A stretch of 64,000 nt of DNA from Sphingomonas oligoaromativorans (GCF_011762195.1 NZ_JAASQK010000002.1:1-64000); one strand, 5' to 3'; positions 45,194 to 55,478 are shown, counted from the stretch's first letter. The notes: generated by a model from the letters alone, not told the origin. A program made the numbers and translations.

Positions 45194-47836
45194 TCATTCC
45201 GCCGCTTCGAGCCGTGGCTCGGCGGCTTCGTCCCGGTCGGTGTAGCGATAGGTGAAGCCCTGCCCGTCCGCGCCGACATGGATACTGGCGAGGCGGCCGC
45301 CGACGGCCTGCCGCTCCAGCACCGTCACCGACAGCTCCGGCAACATCGAGTTGGTGAGGATCGCGTCGATCATGCGCCCGCCCGACGCCACCTCCTGGCA
45401 ACGCGACACGATGAGTTCGACCACGGCCTCATCATAGTCGAGCCGCGCGCCGAGATTGTCGTCCACGCGACGGACGACGCGATCGAGTTGGAGCCGCACG
45501 ATATCGCGCAGCACCGCCGGCGCGAGCGGCCGGTAGGGCAGCACCGTCAACCGGCCGAGCAGCGCCGGCGGAAAGACCTTGAGCAGCTCCGGCCTGAGCG
45601 CCTGCGCCAGCCCGTCCGCAGCCGGCGCCATCTCCTCATCCTCGCAGAGCGTGGTGATGAGATCGGTGCCGACGTTGGAGGTGAGCAGGATCAGCGTGTT
45701 GCGGAAATCGATGTAGCGGCCTTCCGCATCCTCCATGTAGCCCTTGTCGAACACCTGGAAGAACATCTCGTGGACGTCGGGATGGGCCTTCTCCACCTCG
45801 TCGAGCAGCACCACCGAATAGGGCCGCCTCCGCACCGCCTCGGTCAGCACGCCGCCTTGCCCATAGCCGACATAGCCGGCCGGCGCGCCCTTCAGCGTCG
45901 AGACGGTGTGCGCCTCCTGAAACTCGCTCATGTTGATGGTGATGAGACTGTCGTCGCCCGAATAGAGCAGCTCGGCGAGCGCCTGCGCCGTCTCCGTCTT
46001 GCCGACGCCCGACGGGCCGCAGAGCAGGAAGACGCCCACCGGCTTCACCGGATTGTCGAGCTTGGCGCGGCTGGTGCGGACACGCCTGGCAATGGCGTCC
46101 ATCGCCTCGTCCTGGCCGATCACCCGGCGCTTCAGCCGCTCCTCGATGACGAGGACGGAGGCGATCTCGTCCTTCACCATCCGGCCGACGGGAATGCCCG
46201 TCCAGTCACCGACCACCGCCGCCACCATATCGGCATCGACCTCGCCGAACACCATCGGCCGGTCCCCACGCAACTCCCTCGATCGGGTGAGCGCGACGTC
46301 GAGAGCCTCGCCGCCCTCCCCGTTCGCCAGCATCGCCTGACGCGCGGTGCTCACATCCTCGATGGCCGCCTTCTCGGCCTCCCATCGCGCTTCGAGATCA
46401 GCCCGTTCGCCGCGCGCCGCCTCCAGCGCCTCGATGATGACGGCGCGGCCGTCGGGGGCATAGCGCCCCTCGCTCTCACGGGTGGCGACCTCAAGCTCCA
46501 CCTCCAGCAGCTCGATCCGCCGCCGCGCGTCCTCGACCGCCGCAGGCGTCGCGTGCTGCGACACCGCCACGCGCGCGGCCGCCGTGTCGAGCAGGCTCAC
46601 CGCCTTGTCGGGAAGCTGGCGCGCCGGGATGTAGCGCTGCGAGAGGCGCACCGCCGCCTGCACCGCTTCGTCGAGCACCACCACGTCATGATGCTTCTCC
46701 ATCACGCCCTTCAGCGAACGCAGCATCGCGATCGCGCGATCCGTTTCGGGCTCGCCCACGGCGATCGGCTGGAAGCGGCGGGTGAGCGCCGGATCCTTCT
46801 CGAAATATTGGCGATATTCGGCCCAGGTGGTCGCCGCAATGGTGCGCAGCCGGCCACGGGCGAGCGCGGGCTTGAGCAGGTTGGCGGCGTCACCCGTGCC
46901 CGCCTGACCGCCCGCGCCGATCAGCGTGTGCGCCTCGTCGATGAAGAGGATGATCGGGCGCGGCGAGCCCTCCACCTCGTCGATCACCTGCCGCAGCCGC
47001 TTCTCGAACTCGCCCTTCACGCCGGCGCCCGCCTGCAACAGGCCGATGTCGAGCGCGTAGAGCGACACGTCCTTGAGCGCGGGCGGCACGTCGCCGTCGG
47101 CAATGCGGCGGGCGAGGCCCTCGACGATGGCGGTCTTGCCGACGCCCGCCTCGCCGGTGAGGATCGGGTTGTTCTGGCGACGGCGCAACAGGATGTCGAT
47201 CGCCTGCCGGATCTCGGCATCGCGGCCGACGATCCGATCGATCTCGCCGGCCCTCGCTCTGGCGGTCAGGTCCACGGCGAAGCGGGCGAGCGCCTCGCCG
47301 AGCGCGGCCTCCGGCAACGCGGCCCCCTCGGCCGGATCGGCGGCCGTTTCTGCGGAGCCTTCAGCGGATGTCGAAACGAGGCTCGCGAACTCCTCCCCGA
47401 TCTGCTCGGCGGAAAGCTTGCGGAACTCGGGCGAGATGCCGAACAGCAGCGAGCGCAGCGTCGGCGTCTTGAGCATGGCGAGGATCAGATGCCCGGTCCG
47501 CACATGCCGCGCGCCGTACATCAGCGAGGCATAGAGCCACGCCTTCTCGATCGCCTCCTCGATCTGGGGCGCGAAGTCCGACACGGCGGTGGCGCCGCGC
47601 GGCAGCCTGTCGAGCGCGACCAGCACGTCGCCCGTCACGATGGCATCGTCCACCCGGAAGGCCGTGCGGAACGCGGCGACGTCGTTCTGGCCGTCCTGCA
47701 AGAGAATATGCAGCCAATGCGCCAGTTCGACATAAGGATTGCCCCGGATGCGGCAGAAGCCCGTCGCCGTCTCGATCGCCTTCAGAGCGGTGGGATTGAG
47801 CCGCCCGAACAGGGCGGACCGGCTGATCTCGGTCAT
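45194..47836 (-). CDS. clpV: T6SS sheath-recycling ATPase ClpV (TssH)
   Basis: An 880-residue AAA+ unfoldase. The N-domain ([36 protein letters not shown]) recognises contracted TssBC sheath. D1 has Walker A GEAGVGKT and Walker [16 protein letters not shown]; a middle coiled-coil follows; D2 has GPSGVGKTE and [25 protein letters not shown]. The distinctive N-domain and T6SS context separate it from ClpB. It overlaps tssG by 4 bp. Confidence 0.94.
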   Translation of the reverse strand: MTEISRSALFGRLNPTALKAIETATGFCRIRGNPYVELAHWLHILLQDGQNDVAAFRTAFRVDDAIVTGDVLVALDRLPRGATAVSDFAPQIEEAIEKAWLYASLMYGARHVRTGHLILAMLKTPTLRSLLFGISPEFRKLSAEQIGEEFASLVSTSAEGSAETAADPAEGAALPEAALGEALARFAVDLTARARAGEIDRIVGRDAEIRQAIDILLRRRQNNPILTGEAGVGKTAIVEGLARRIADGDVPPALKDVSLYALDIGLLQAGAGVKGEFEKRLRQVIDEVEGSPRPIILFIDEAHTLIGAGGQAGTGDAANLLKPALARGRLRTIAATTWAEYRQYFEKDPALTRRFQPIAVGEPETDRAIAMLRSLKGVMEKHHDVVVLDEAVQAAVRLSQRYIPARQLPDKAVSLLDTAAARVAVSQHATPAAVEDARRRIELLEVELEVATRESEGRYAPDGRAVIIEALEAARGERADLEARWEAEKAAIEDVSTARQAMLANGEGGEALDVALTRSRELRGDRPMVFGEVDADMVAAVVGDWTGIPVGRMVKDEIASVLVIEERLKRRVIGQDEAMDAIARRVRTSRAKLDNPVKPVGVFLLCGPSGVGKTETAQALAELLYSGDDSLITINMSEFQEAHTVSTLKGAPAGYVGYGQGGVLTEAVRRRPYSVVLLDEVEKAHPDVHEMFFQVFDKGYMEDAEGRYIDFRNTLILLTSNVGTDLITTLCEDEEMAPAADGLAQALRPELLKVFPPALLGRLTVLPYRPLAPAVLRDIVRLQLDRVVRRVDDNLGARLDYDEAVVELIVSRCQEVASGGRMIDAILTNSMLPELSVTVLERQAVGGRLASIHVGADGQGFTYRYTDRDEAAEPRLEAAE

Positions 47837-48876
47837 GCGATAGCTTCCTCTTTTCGGGTCTGTGCAAGGCGGCGGGCGCTGATGCCGAGCCGGGTGTCTG
47901 AGCGGGTTCCGTCAGGCGGCAGCGGGCCGATCCAGCCCGACCAGCCGAGACGCCCGCCGCCGCCCAGCCGGGCGGGCCGGATGGCGCCGTTCGAGACTTC
48001 CAGCTCGATGTCCCATTCGAGATGCGGCGGCGCGAAGGCATCGAGCGCCTCGACCAGCAGAGCGTAGCGGCGGCCGCCGGGCAGAAGCTCGTTCATCACC
48101 TCCGCGCTCGGCACCGAGACGACGACACGGAAAGCATCGGAGACGGTCCGCACGCGCCCGCCAGCCACCGCGTCGCGCCCGAGGCTGGCGAAGCCGCGAC
48201 CGGCGCGGCTGCGCTCGTCGGGCTCCACGTCACGCCAGCGCGGGACATGCTCGACGATGCGGACCGGCGCGCGCATCAGGTCCGCCAGCGCATCCTGAAT
48301 CGCCGCCGGGCTGCGCGGCGAGGCATAGAGCGCGGCATAGCGAAGCCGCGCGCGGGCGGGCAGCAGCGCATCGGGCCGCACGCCCTGCTCAGCCCCGGTC
48401 AGCGCGGCGATCCGATCGCCGAAATGATCCTCTTCCGGCCGGTCGGCGCTGGCGGCGGGGCTCGCCACCGCCCAGCTCCGATAGAAAAGCTGGAGCATCC
48501 GCCCGGCGAGCACGTCGAGAAAGCCGCCGAAGGGCTGCTTCTTCGAATAACGCCGCTCATAGGAGGCGAACTCGCTCAGATGCAGCGGCAGCGGCGCCAT
48601 CGGCCCGGTCAGGCCCAGCCAATGCCCCTCCACCCTCGCCCGCCCATCCGCGATGCGCACGGAATCCAGCGTCGCGGCGGGGAAAGCGAGCGACGGCACC
48701 TGCGCCAGCGTGACGACATCCTGCGCCGGCAGGCGTGACGCGCCGATGCGAGGGCGGCCATGCGCGCGCGCTTCCGCCCCGCGCAGCAGCGCGAACGGCG
48801 CCAGCGCGCCGATCCGCTCCGCCGCGCGGGCGAGATAGCTCAGATGGTCGGGCGTTGGCCGATGCGGGCGGGCCAT
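47833..48876 (-). CDS. tssG: T6SS baseplate protein TssG
   Basis: A 347-residue TssG (ImpH/VasB). Family motifs: IRIADGRARVEGHWLGLTGPMAPLPLHLSEFASYERRY near residues 90-125 (the LtGpsGpLP loop) and FLDVLAGRMLQLFYRSWAVASP. With TssF it forms the baseplate wedge around VgrG. The ATG at 48876 gives a 37-bp overlap with tssF; the clpV start lies inside the stop codon region. Confidence 0.92.
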   Translation of the reverse strand: MARPHRPTPDHLSYLARAAERIGALAPFALLRGAEARAHGRPRIGASRLPAQDVVTLAQVPSLAFPAATLDSVRIADGRARVEGHWLGLTGPMAPLPLHLSEFASYERRYSKKQPFGGFLDVLAGRMLQLFYRSWAVASPAASADRPEEDHFGDRIAALTGAEQGVRPDALLPARARLRYAALYASPRSPAAIQDALADLMRAPVRIVEHVPRWRDVEPDERSRAGRGFASLGRDAVAGGRVRTVSDAFRVVVSVPSAEVMNELLPGGRRYALLVEALDAFAPPHLEWDIELEVSNGAIRPARLGGGGRLGWSGWIGPLPPDGTRSDTRLGISARRLAQTRKEEAIA

Positions 48877-50708
48877 GACGCGAACGTCCCATGCTGTACG
48901 GTGTCGAAAACGCATTCGGTGAAGCTGTTGATCGAGGCGAATTCTCCGAGGAAACGCTCCAGCACCGCGCCGAACAGGAACATGCGGGCATTCTCGAAGC
49001 TGGCCTCGTCGAGCGCGATGCGAAGGCGCTGCCCCCGCACGAAGGCGCTCGGCCCCGCCCCCGGCGCGCGGCGCGAGACATGCGAGGCCCGGATCGAGCG
49101 CACGCCGTCCACCTGCCGGCGCAGCGCCGCGTCCTCCACCCGCCCATAGAGCGCAAGGTGGGCGCGCAGCACAGAAGGATCGCCGTCCTCGCCGGCCGCG
49201 AAGGAGGTGTAGTTGGGCGTCAGATGCCCGATCACGCGCCAGGCGCCATCGTTCAGGCCCATCGGCGAACGCGGCGGCGTCGGCGGGCGCAGGATATGGA
49301 TGGCGCGCACCGGCAATCCCTCCGCAACGAAGGGCGAGGCGGCGCCCGTCCGCACCAGTTCCGGCAATTCGCGGTTGGTGACGAGCGCGCGGACCGAAAG
49401 CTCGCGCACCTCCTCCAGCCGCTCGGGCCGGCCGGGCGCGGTCAGGCTGAGCCAGGTTTCGGTGCCGACATAATCGCTGCGCCTCCGCGCCCGCTGCTCG
49501 CGCGTGGAAAGACGGCGCGGGCGCAGGCGCGTCACATGGAAAAGCGCATCGCTCCAGTCATAGAGCAGCCCGGCGAAGTCATAGAGCGGCGCCACCGGCC
49601 GGGCATCGCCGCCATCCCGCCCATACGCCTTCACGTCGAGCAGGCGATATATCTCGAAGCCGAGCGGACGGGTGCGGTCCGCGATCACCTGCCGCTCATG
49701 CTCGAAGCCGCTCACGGGGATGCGGTCCACCTGCTTTTCGAACAGGTTGATGGCCGGCGTCGCGAACAGGCGGAAATTGGCGGAGGAGACGGCGCCCTTG
49801 AGCCCCTCCACCGCGCGCCGGAACAGGATGACGATATCGCACGCCTGCGCATCGCCGCAGGCCGCGAAAGCCTCGTCCAGCCCCTCGATCCGCACGAACA
49901 GGAAGCGTTCGGGGCAGGCGAAATATTCGCTCAGCAGCCGATAGCCGCGATGCGAACGCCGGTCGGCCGGCAGCAATGCGCATTGCTCGTCGAACCCGTG
50001 CTGGGCCGGCAGCGGCAGGCGGACCGTGGCGGTCGCCGAGCCGACCGGACGCGCGGCGACGGCGACGGCATCGCCGATGAACTGGCGGTACAGCTCGCCC
50101 GGCGCCGCTTCCGCGCCGTCGAGATAGAGGGGCAGCGCGCCCGGCTTCAGATCGGCGAGCCGCACGCCGCCGGTCGCCGCGATCCGCAGGCGCAGCCCCG
50201 CCTCGATCGCCTCGCCGCCGCCCGCCGGCACGAAAGGCGCCACTTCCGAACGCGAGCCCAGATATTCGGCCTCGACGATGGCCAGCGGCCATAGCGTCAC
50301 CTCATGGCCGGTGCGGAAGGTGACAGGCGAATTGTCGCGATCGCCGGCAATGGCATGGAGCTTCGTGTGGCGCGGCACGGGCACGCCCTTCGCCATCGCC
50401 GTATCGCCTTCGCGCGGCTCGAAGCCCACCACGCACATGGAAGGCGTCGGCGCGCAATAATGGGGCTGCACCGCATTCAGCAGATGCTGGGTGAAATCGG
50501 GAAACTGATCGTGCAGCTTGAGCTGCACCCGCGCGCCCAGGAAGGCCACGCCTTCCAGCAGCCGCTCGACATAGGGGTCCACCTCGGTGGTGGCGCCAAG
50601 GCCGAGACGGCCGGCGACCGTCTCATATTCCTCGCCGAACTCGCGCGCGCTCTCGCGCAGATAGACGAGTTCGTCATTGTAGAAGCGGAGCAGCCGGGGA
50701 TCCATCAT
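48840..50708 (-). CDS. tssF: T6SS baseplate protein TssF
   Basis: A 622-residue TssF (ImpG/VasA), starting MMDPRLLRFYNDELVYLRESAREFGEEY, a near-consensus family start, with VERLLEGVAFLGARVQLKLHDQFPDFTQHLLNAVQPHY next. It is the main wedge component with TssG and TssE. It overlaps tssE by 4 bp and tssG by 37 bp in a compact operon. Confidence 0.94.
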   Translation of the reverse strand: MMDPRLLRFYNDELVYLRESAREFGEEYETVAGRLGLGATTEVDPYVERLLEGVAFLGARVQLKLHDQFPDFTQHLLNAVQPHYCAPTPSMCVVGFEPREGDTAMAKGVPVPRHTKLHAIAGDRDNSPVTFRTGHEVTLWPLAIVEAEYLGSRSEVAPFVPAGGGEAIEAGLRLRIAATGGVRLADLKPGALPLYLDGAEAAPGELYRQFIGDAVAVAARPVGSATATVRLPLPAQHGFDEQCALLPADRRSHRGYRLLSEYFACPERFLFVRIEGLDEAFAACGDAQACDIVILFRRAVEGLKGAVSSANFRLFATPAINLFEKQVDRIPVSGFEHERQVIADRTRPLGFEIYRLLDVKAYGRDGGDARPVAPLYDFAGLLYDWSDALFHVTRLRPRRLSTREQRARRRSDYVGTETWLSLTAPGRPERLEEVRELSVRALVTNRELPELVRTGAASPFVAEGLPVRAIHILRPPTPPRSPMGLNDGAWRVIGHLTPNYTSFAAGEDGDPSVLRAHLALYGRVEDAALRRQVDGVRSIRASHVSRRAPGAGPSAFVRGQRLRIALDEASFENARMFLFGAVLERFLGEFASINSFTECVFDTVQHGTFASWPARIGQRPTI

Positions 50709-51232
50709 TCGCCCCAGAGCGTCACGGCGCCGGTGTCGATCTCGACGTCCGTGCGGAACTCGACGGGCAAGGCGCGCACCGCCGTGGCGATGTCGCCGCG
50801 GATGGTGAAGCCGACGCTGTTGGCCCGCTCGCGCGCGGGGTCGGCCTCGACGTCGAGGCTATGCCGGTCGACGCGCGGCTCGTAACGCTGGATCGCCTCG
50901 CGCATGTCTCGCGCGCGGGACTGCACCGCCTGCCGGGTCAGCAGCTTGCCGGTCAGGTCGCCCAGCCCATAGTTGAGCGTGGAGGTCGCGACCTCGGGCG
51001 CCTGCGCAAGATCCTGCACGGAACCGAAACTGGTGGTATTGAGCAGCCAGTTCAGCTCGCGCAACACGGTGGCGCGCATCGCCGCCTCGTTGAACCGCTC
51101 CAGGCGCGGCACGGTGTAGAAGCGGAGCGACCGGTCGAGCCCGGTCAGATCCTCGCCATCGTCGCGCAGGCCGTCCAGTTCCAGGTCGGCGACCAGCTTG
51201 TCGAACAATGTCGGGTTGATCCGGCTGCTCAT
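50705..51232 (-). CDS. tssE: T6SS baseplate protein TssE (gp25-like)
   Basis: A 175-residue gp25-like protein. LREAIQRYEPR (here MREAIQRYEPRVDRHSL) is the conserved lysozyme-family 'EPR' core used in sheath initiation, preceded by STLNYGLGDLTGKLLT. It seeds the sheath on the baseplate. It overlaps tagJ and tssF by 4 bp each. Confidence 0.92.
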   Translation of the reverse strand: MSSRINPTLFDKLVADLELDGLRDDGEDLTGLDRSLRFYTVPRLERFNEAAMRATVLRELNWLLNTTSFGSVQDLAQAPEVATSTLNYGLGDLTGKLLTRQAVQSRARDMREAIQRYEPRVDRHSLDVEADPARERANSVGFTIRGDIATAVRALPVEFRTDVEIDTGAVTLWGE

Positions 51233-52029
51233 GATGGATCGGCGAAGCGGATGCGGCGGAACGAGAGGATGCCGACATCCTCGCCCTCGCCAGTGGTCCA
51301 GACGCGCTGGCCATTACCCCGGACAAGGCCGCCCGCCTCGCGCCACTCGGTCATCTGGGCAAGGCGCAGCCCGCCCTCCGGCTCGCGCTCGGTGCCGGGG
51401 TAGCGCACCGGCAGCATGGCGGCGAGCGCCGGCCCCTGACGGAAGCGGATCCCGGCCGGCAACCATACGAGATCGCGCAGGTCGACCGGTCCCTCGGTGC
51501 TGATCTCCTCCACCATGGCGAAGGGGATCAGACCCCAGCGCCCGGCAACGATCGCTTCGAACATCGGGCCGAAGCGGGCGTCCCCGTCGAAGAGGAAGTC
51601 GAACGGCCGGCCGTCCACATCGCCCGGCGTATCGGGACAGGCATCGAGCGCCCCCGCGTCCGGCTCACCGGTCGCGATGGCCGACACGAGGGCTTCCGCC
51701 CAGGCCGGGGCCTCGATCAGCAGGGAGGCGGCTTCCTCACCCGCGAAGGCCCGTGCGCGCGCCTGCTCGCCCTCGATGGCCTGGCCATAGGCCGCCGCGA
51801 GCATCTGCGCTTCCGGGGACAATTCGGCGAGAGCGCGAAGCTGAGCCCGCGCCTTCTCCCACTCGCCTTCTACGCAAAGCAACTGGAATAGAAACATCCG
51901 GGCACGCTGGTCCGCCGGGCGATCGCGCACGCCCTGCACGAGCTGCCGCCGCGCCTCGGCAACGTCCCCGGCCGCGAGCAGTTGGGCGGTGTGCGTTTCG
52001 TTCAGGGAAACGACCGACATCATATACAT
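51229..52029 (-). CDS. tagJ: T6SS accessory protein TagJ (ImpE/SciE)
   Basis: A 266-residue ImpE family protein. The N-terminal half is helical with TPR-like repeats (LLAAGDVAEARRQLVQGVRDRPADQRARMFLFQLLCVEGEWEKARAQL). The C-terminal half has the conserved DARFGPMFEAIVAGRWGLIPFAMV and LRDLVWLPAGIRF. In some systems TagJ binds ClpV and TssB to tune sheath turnover. The likely start is either the first ATG or the ATG at 52020. It belongs to the tssB-ppkA operon. Confidence 0.9.
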   Translation of the reverse strand: MYMMSVVSLNETHTAQLLAAGDVAEARRQLVQGVRDRPADQRARMFLFQLLCVEGEWEKARAQLRALAELSPEAQMLAAAYGQAIEGEQARARAFAGEEAASLLIEAPAWAEALVSAIATGEPDAGALDACPDTPGDVDGRPFDFLFDGDARFGPMFEAIVAGRWGLIPFAMVEEISTEGPVDLRDLVWLPAGIRFRQGPALAAMLPVRYPGTEREPEGGLRLAQMTEWREAGGLVRGNGQRVWTTGEGEDVGILSFRRIRFADPS

Positions 52030-52141
52030 CCCTCGCTGCTGACGGCCGGATTGCCGAACGGAGCCGGGCTAGGGCTCCACCGCTTCGCCCCGATTTCAAC
52101 GGCGGGGCATCAGGTTACGATTGTCATGCAGACGTGCGCGT

Positions 52142-52789
52142 TCAGGTGAACCGGCGCATCAGAAGCTGCCCGAGCTCCGCTATGGCAATCGCTTTCCGGC
52201 GCGAGTTCATGCAGCCGCCCGTGTCATACATCGAGATGATGACGCCTGCCTTGGCCGCCGATTTCGGAGGCGATCCGAACGGCCGCCGGCTTTCACCATA
52301 GGTCTCGAATGTCTCGGGGAGCTTGGTGACCGCCTCGCGTATCGTACCTCCCATTCCATTATCCCTGAAGGTGATAAGCGCATCCATGGATTGGAGCGCG
52401 TTCCCCACGGTATCGATGAAGAACCCGCCAATCCTCTTGATGAGAATCTTGTCGGCATCATAAATGCGCAGCGGCGGCACTTCCGTGAAATTCGGCACGA
52501 TCTTGCCGCATATCGAGAATCCCGCCTCCATGAGCGCGCCCTTTTGCTCGATATAGATCGGCACGTCGCTCTTCTTCATGGCGTCGAGCGCCTGCTTCAC
52601 GCTGTCGGCGATGACGGCGACCGGAAAGACGCCGACGCCCGCCTCGCTGAACACCAGCCCGCCCGTGGCCAGCCGGGCCGGGATGTTGGAGATGCTTTCA
52701 ACCGCGAACGCCCGCGTGCTGAGCGAATGGACCTGTGATCCGCGAAGCCGCTGATAAGAGACGGCGCCACCCAATGTTTCGAGATGCAT
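52142..52789 (-). CDS. Unknown protein between hcp and tagJ, candidate T6SS cargo
   Basis: A 215-residue soluble protein without signal peptide or clear membrane helix; the mildly hydrophobic IGGFFIDTVGNAL is short. I recognise no family. It is preceded by GGAAGA and separated from hcp by 66 bp and from tagJ by 112 bp, much looser than the tight overlaps elsewhere. Codon use is less GC-rich than in the structural genes. A gene directly after hcp, with no structural counterpart in known T6SS sets, is a natural candidate for an Hcp-carried effector or an immunity-type protein. No catalytic motif was identified. Confidence 0.6.
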   Translation of the reverse strand: MHLETLGGAVSYQRLRGSQVHSLSTRAFAVESISNIPARLATGGLVFSEAGVGVFPVAVIADSVKQALDAMKKSDVPIYIEQKGALMEAGFSICGKIVPNFTEVPPLRIYDADKILIKRIGGFFIDTVGNALQSMDALITFRDNGMGGTIREAVTKLPETFETYGESRRPFGSPPKSAAKAGVIISMYDTGGCMNSRRKAIAIAELGQLLMRRFT

Positions 52790-52855
52790 AACGGTCTTCC
52801 AACAGCATCTGGCCCGATGGCGTGCCCGATCGGCCGGGCACGCCGCGCATGGCCG

Positions 52856-53344
52856 TCAGGCCGCCTGGTTCTTGAGGATGTCCCACTTGAACTCGGGGCT
52901 GGCGCCGCCGCTGCCGCCGGTCTTGCTCTGTTCGGTGTATTTCACGTCGATCTTCTCGAAGTTGAGCGAGATCACCTCGGTCGTGCGCTCGTCGCCGCTG
53001 CTGCCGCCGTGCTGGATGTTGGTGACCATCACCTCGGTCATGGTGATGATGAGATATTCCAGCGGGTTGTCGCCGCCGGCCTTGCGGATGGTGAGCGTGG
53101 CGGTGGTGACATGCTTGCCCTGCGCGCAGCTCAGCATCAGCGGGGTCGAGGCGAGGTCGACATATTTGGTGACGGACAGATCGTGGATATTGACCTTGCC
53201 GGTGCCGGCGCCACCGCCGAGATGGGCGGTGCCGGTGTTGCTCATGCCCCAGTTCCAGCCGATGATATCGATCTCCTGGGCATGTTTGGCATCCTCGGAC
53301 TCACCGTTGATGCCCGTGAGCTTGAGGAAGATATCGACAGCCAT
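52856..53344 (-). CDS. hcp: T6SS tube protein Hcp (TssD)
   Basis: A 162-residue Hcp: MAVDIFLKLTGINGESEDAKHAQEIDIIGWNWG at the start is close to consensus, followed by VTKYVDLASTPLMLSCAQGKHV and SLNFEKIDVKYTEQ. It forms the hexameric rings of the inner tube and is itself secreted. It lies 62 bp after tssC. It may be expressed more strongly than its neighbours, but no separate promoter was evident. Confidence 0.95.
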   Translation of the reverse strand: MAVDIFLKLTGINGESEDAKHAQEIDIIGWNWGMSNTGTAHLGGGAGTGKVNIHDLSVTKYVDLASTPLMLSCAQGKHVTTATLTIRKAGGDNPLEYLIITMTEVMVTNIQHGGSSGDERTTEVISLNFEKIDVKYTEQSKTGGSGGASPEFKWDILKNQAA

Positions 53345-53406
53345 GACGTAATCCTTTTTCGTGGATCAGGAAGGGTTCGGGGATTTCGGTCCGCCGGAAG
53401 CCGCGC

Positions 53407-54900
53407 TTATTTTTCCGCGCGCGGCAGGCGCGAGACCATGCTGAGCGACACGTCTATGCCCTCGAGCTGATAGTGCGGGATCATGCGGAACAGGCCGCGA
53501 TAATAGCCGGGGTTCTCCGGGTCGGGGATCACCTCGACCGACGCCTGCTTCAGCGGCTTGCGCGCCTTGGTCTCCTCGGTCGAGAAGTCCGGCTGGACGT
53601 CGACATATTGCATGATCCAGCTCTGAAGATCGGCCTGGAGCTGCGGCGCCTCGCGGGAGCTGCCGATCCAGTCGCGCACCATGCACTTCAGATAATGGGC
53701 AAAGCGGCAGCTCGCGAAGATATAGGGCAGCCGCGCCGACAGGTTGGCGCTCGCCGTGGCGTCCGCATCCTCATAGGCCTTGGGCTGGTGCAGCGTCTGC
53801 GCGCCGATGAAGGTGGCGTGATCGGTGTTCTTGCGATGCACCAGCGCCATCAGGCCCGCCTTGGACAGCTCCGCCTCGCGACGATCCGAGATGGCGATCT
53901 CGGTCGGGCACTTCGCATCGACACCGCCCTCGTCGGTCGGGAACAGCGCGGTCGGCAGATCCTCGACGGTGCCGCCGGATTCCACGCCGCGGATGCGGGT
54001 ACACCAGCCATAGGTCTTGAACGCCTCGGTGATCCGCACGCCGAGCGCATAGGACGCGTTCAGCCAGAGATGCTTGTCATGCTGGCCGTCGACCTCTTCC
54101 TCGAAGGCGAACTCGGGCACCGGATCGGTATCCGCGCCATAGAGCGGGCGACCGAGGAAGCGCGGCAGGGTCAGCGCCATGTAGCGGCTGTCGTTGGACG
54201 ACCGGAACGAGCGCCACGCCATATAGTCCGTGGCGTCGAACTGCTTGGCGATGTCGCGCGGGTTCGACAGCTCGCCCCAGCTATCCATGCCGATCAGGCC
54301 CGGAGCCGCCGCCGCGATCACCGGGCAATGCGCCGCGGCACCGATCTTCGACAGGCCCTTCATCACCTCGATGTCCGGGCCGCCATGGTCGAAATAATAG
54401 TCGCAGACGATGGCGCCGTAAGGCTGCCCGCCGAGCTGCCCGAACTCGGACTCATAGACCTTCTTGAACAGCGGGCTCTGGTCCCACGCCGCATCGCGAT
54501 ACTGGCGAAGCTGGCGGCGCGTCTCCTCCTTGGAGATGTTGAGCACCCGGATCTTCAGATCCTTGCCGGTCGACGTGTTGCCGACCAGATACCAGAGGCC
54601 GCGCCACGCGGATTCCAGCGCCTGGAATTCCGGGTGGTGGATGATGCGGTTGATCTGCTCGGTCAGCTTGCGGTCGATCGCGGCCTTGAGCGCATCGACG
54701 GTCAGGAACACGTCCTCGCCGATGATCGCCGCATCCTCCAGCGCTTGGCTGGCGAGCGTCCTGACCGCCTGCTCGATGCGGGCCTGCTTGGCGTCGCTGC
54801 CGGGCTTGAATTCCTTCTGGAGCAGCAGGGCGAAGTCATCGGCCGTGCCGTCCGTCGTCATTTCGGCAGGCGCGGCCTGCTGAAGCATTTCCTGGGGCAT
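53407..54900 (-). CDS. tssC: T6SS sheath large subunit TssC
   Basis: A 497-residue TssC (VipB). Family motifs: FQALESAWRGLWYLVGNTSTGKDLKIRVLNISKEE, PYGAIVCDYYFDHGGPDIEVM and, near the end, ASVEVIPDPENPGYYRGLFRMIPHYQLEGIDVSLSMVSRLP, the region that forms the sheath handshake. With TssB it builds the contractile sheath. The start at 54900 has GGAGAGA upstream. It is 25 bp after tssB. Confidence 0.95.
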   Translation of the reverse strand: MPQEMLQQAAPAEMTTDGTADDFALLLQKEFKPGSDAKQARIEQAVRTLASQALEDAAIIGEDVFLTVDALKAAIDRKLTEQINRIIHHPEFQALESAWRGLWYLVGNTSTGKDLKIRVLNISKEETRRQLRQYRDAAWDQSPLFKKVYESEFGQLGGQPYGAIVCDYYFDHGGPDIEVMKGLSKIGAAAHCPVIAAAAPGLIGMDSWGELSNPRDIAKQFDATDYMAWRSFRSSNDSRYMALTLPRFLGRPLYGADTDPVPEFAFEEEVDGQHDKHLWLNASYALGVRITEAFKTYGWCTRIRGVESGGTVEDLPTALFPTDEGGVDAKCPTEIAISDRREAELSKAGLMALVHRKNTDHATFIGAQTLHQPKAYEDADATASANLSARLPYIFASCRFAHYLKCMVRDWIGSSREAPQLQADLQSWIMQYVDVQPDFSTEETKARKPLKQASVEVIPDPENPGYYRGLFRMIPHYQLEGIDVSLSMVSRLPRAEK

Positions 54901-54925
54901 AATTCTCTCCGGGAATGGCCGGCGG

Positions 54926-55450
54926 TTATTCCGCGGCGGTGTCCTGCTCGCTGGCGTCGGGACGTGCGGCGGCAAGCGCCTTCATCAGCGCGGGATCTTT
55001 CAGAACCTTGTCGAGAAGCTCCTGAGCGCCGGCCTTGCCGTCCATGTAGAGCATCAGGTCGTTGAGCTGCTCACGCGCTTCCAGCAGCTTGGCGAGCGCC
55101 GGCACGTTGCGGGCGACCTGACCGGGATTGAAATCCTCCAGCGTCTTGAACGTCAGATCGACGCCCATGCGGCCTTCGCCGGTGAGCGTATTCTCCACCG
55201 CGAAGGCGGCGCGGGGCGCGATGCGCTCCATCCGCTCCTCGAAATTGTCCATGTCGAACTCGACGAAGTCGCGCTGTTCATGCGGCTTCTTCTCGACCAG
55301 GCTCTTGCCGGACAGATCCGACATGACGCCCATCACGAACGGAATCTCGATCTTCTGTCGCGATCCGTAGGTTTCGACCTCATATTCGATATGAACGCGG
55401 GGCGCCCGGTTCTCCTTGATGAAGCGTTGTCCGCCTTTCGCCGATGCCAT
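54926..55450 (-). CDS. tssB: T6SS sheath small subunit TssB
   Basis: A 174-residue TssB (VipA): ENRAPRVHIEYEVETYGSRQKIEIPFVMGVMSDLSG (the conserved vqI.Yeve..g....eLPfvvgvlaDlsG) and FVEFDMDNFEERMERIAPR. It is the first gene of the long minus-strand operon. Two upstream features are noted separately: a hairpin in its 5' leader and a palindrome with a GTTTCAA core. Confidence 0.95.
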   Translation of the reverse strand: MASAKGGQRFIKENRAPRVHIEYEVETYGSRQKIEIPFVMGVMSDLSGKSLVEKKPHEQRDFVEFDMDNFEERMERIAPRAAFAVENTLTGEGRMGVDLTFKTLEDFNPGQVARNVPALAKLLEAREQLNDLMLYMDGKAGAQELLDKVLKDPALMKALAAARPDASEQDTAAE

Positions 55451-55478
55451 GTCTTCGACCTCGCGTTGATGATGACCG

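Noticed and set aside
45032-48067. Plus-strand open frame of 1011 codons opposite clpV and tssG
   Set aside because: Antisense shadow of real genes with clear AAA+ and TssG motifs on the other strand.
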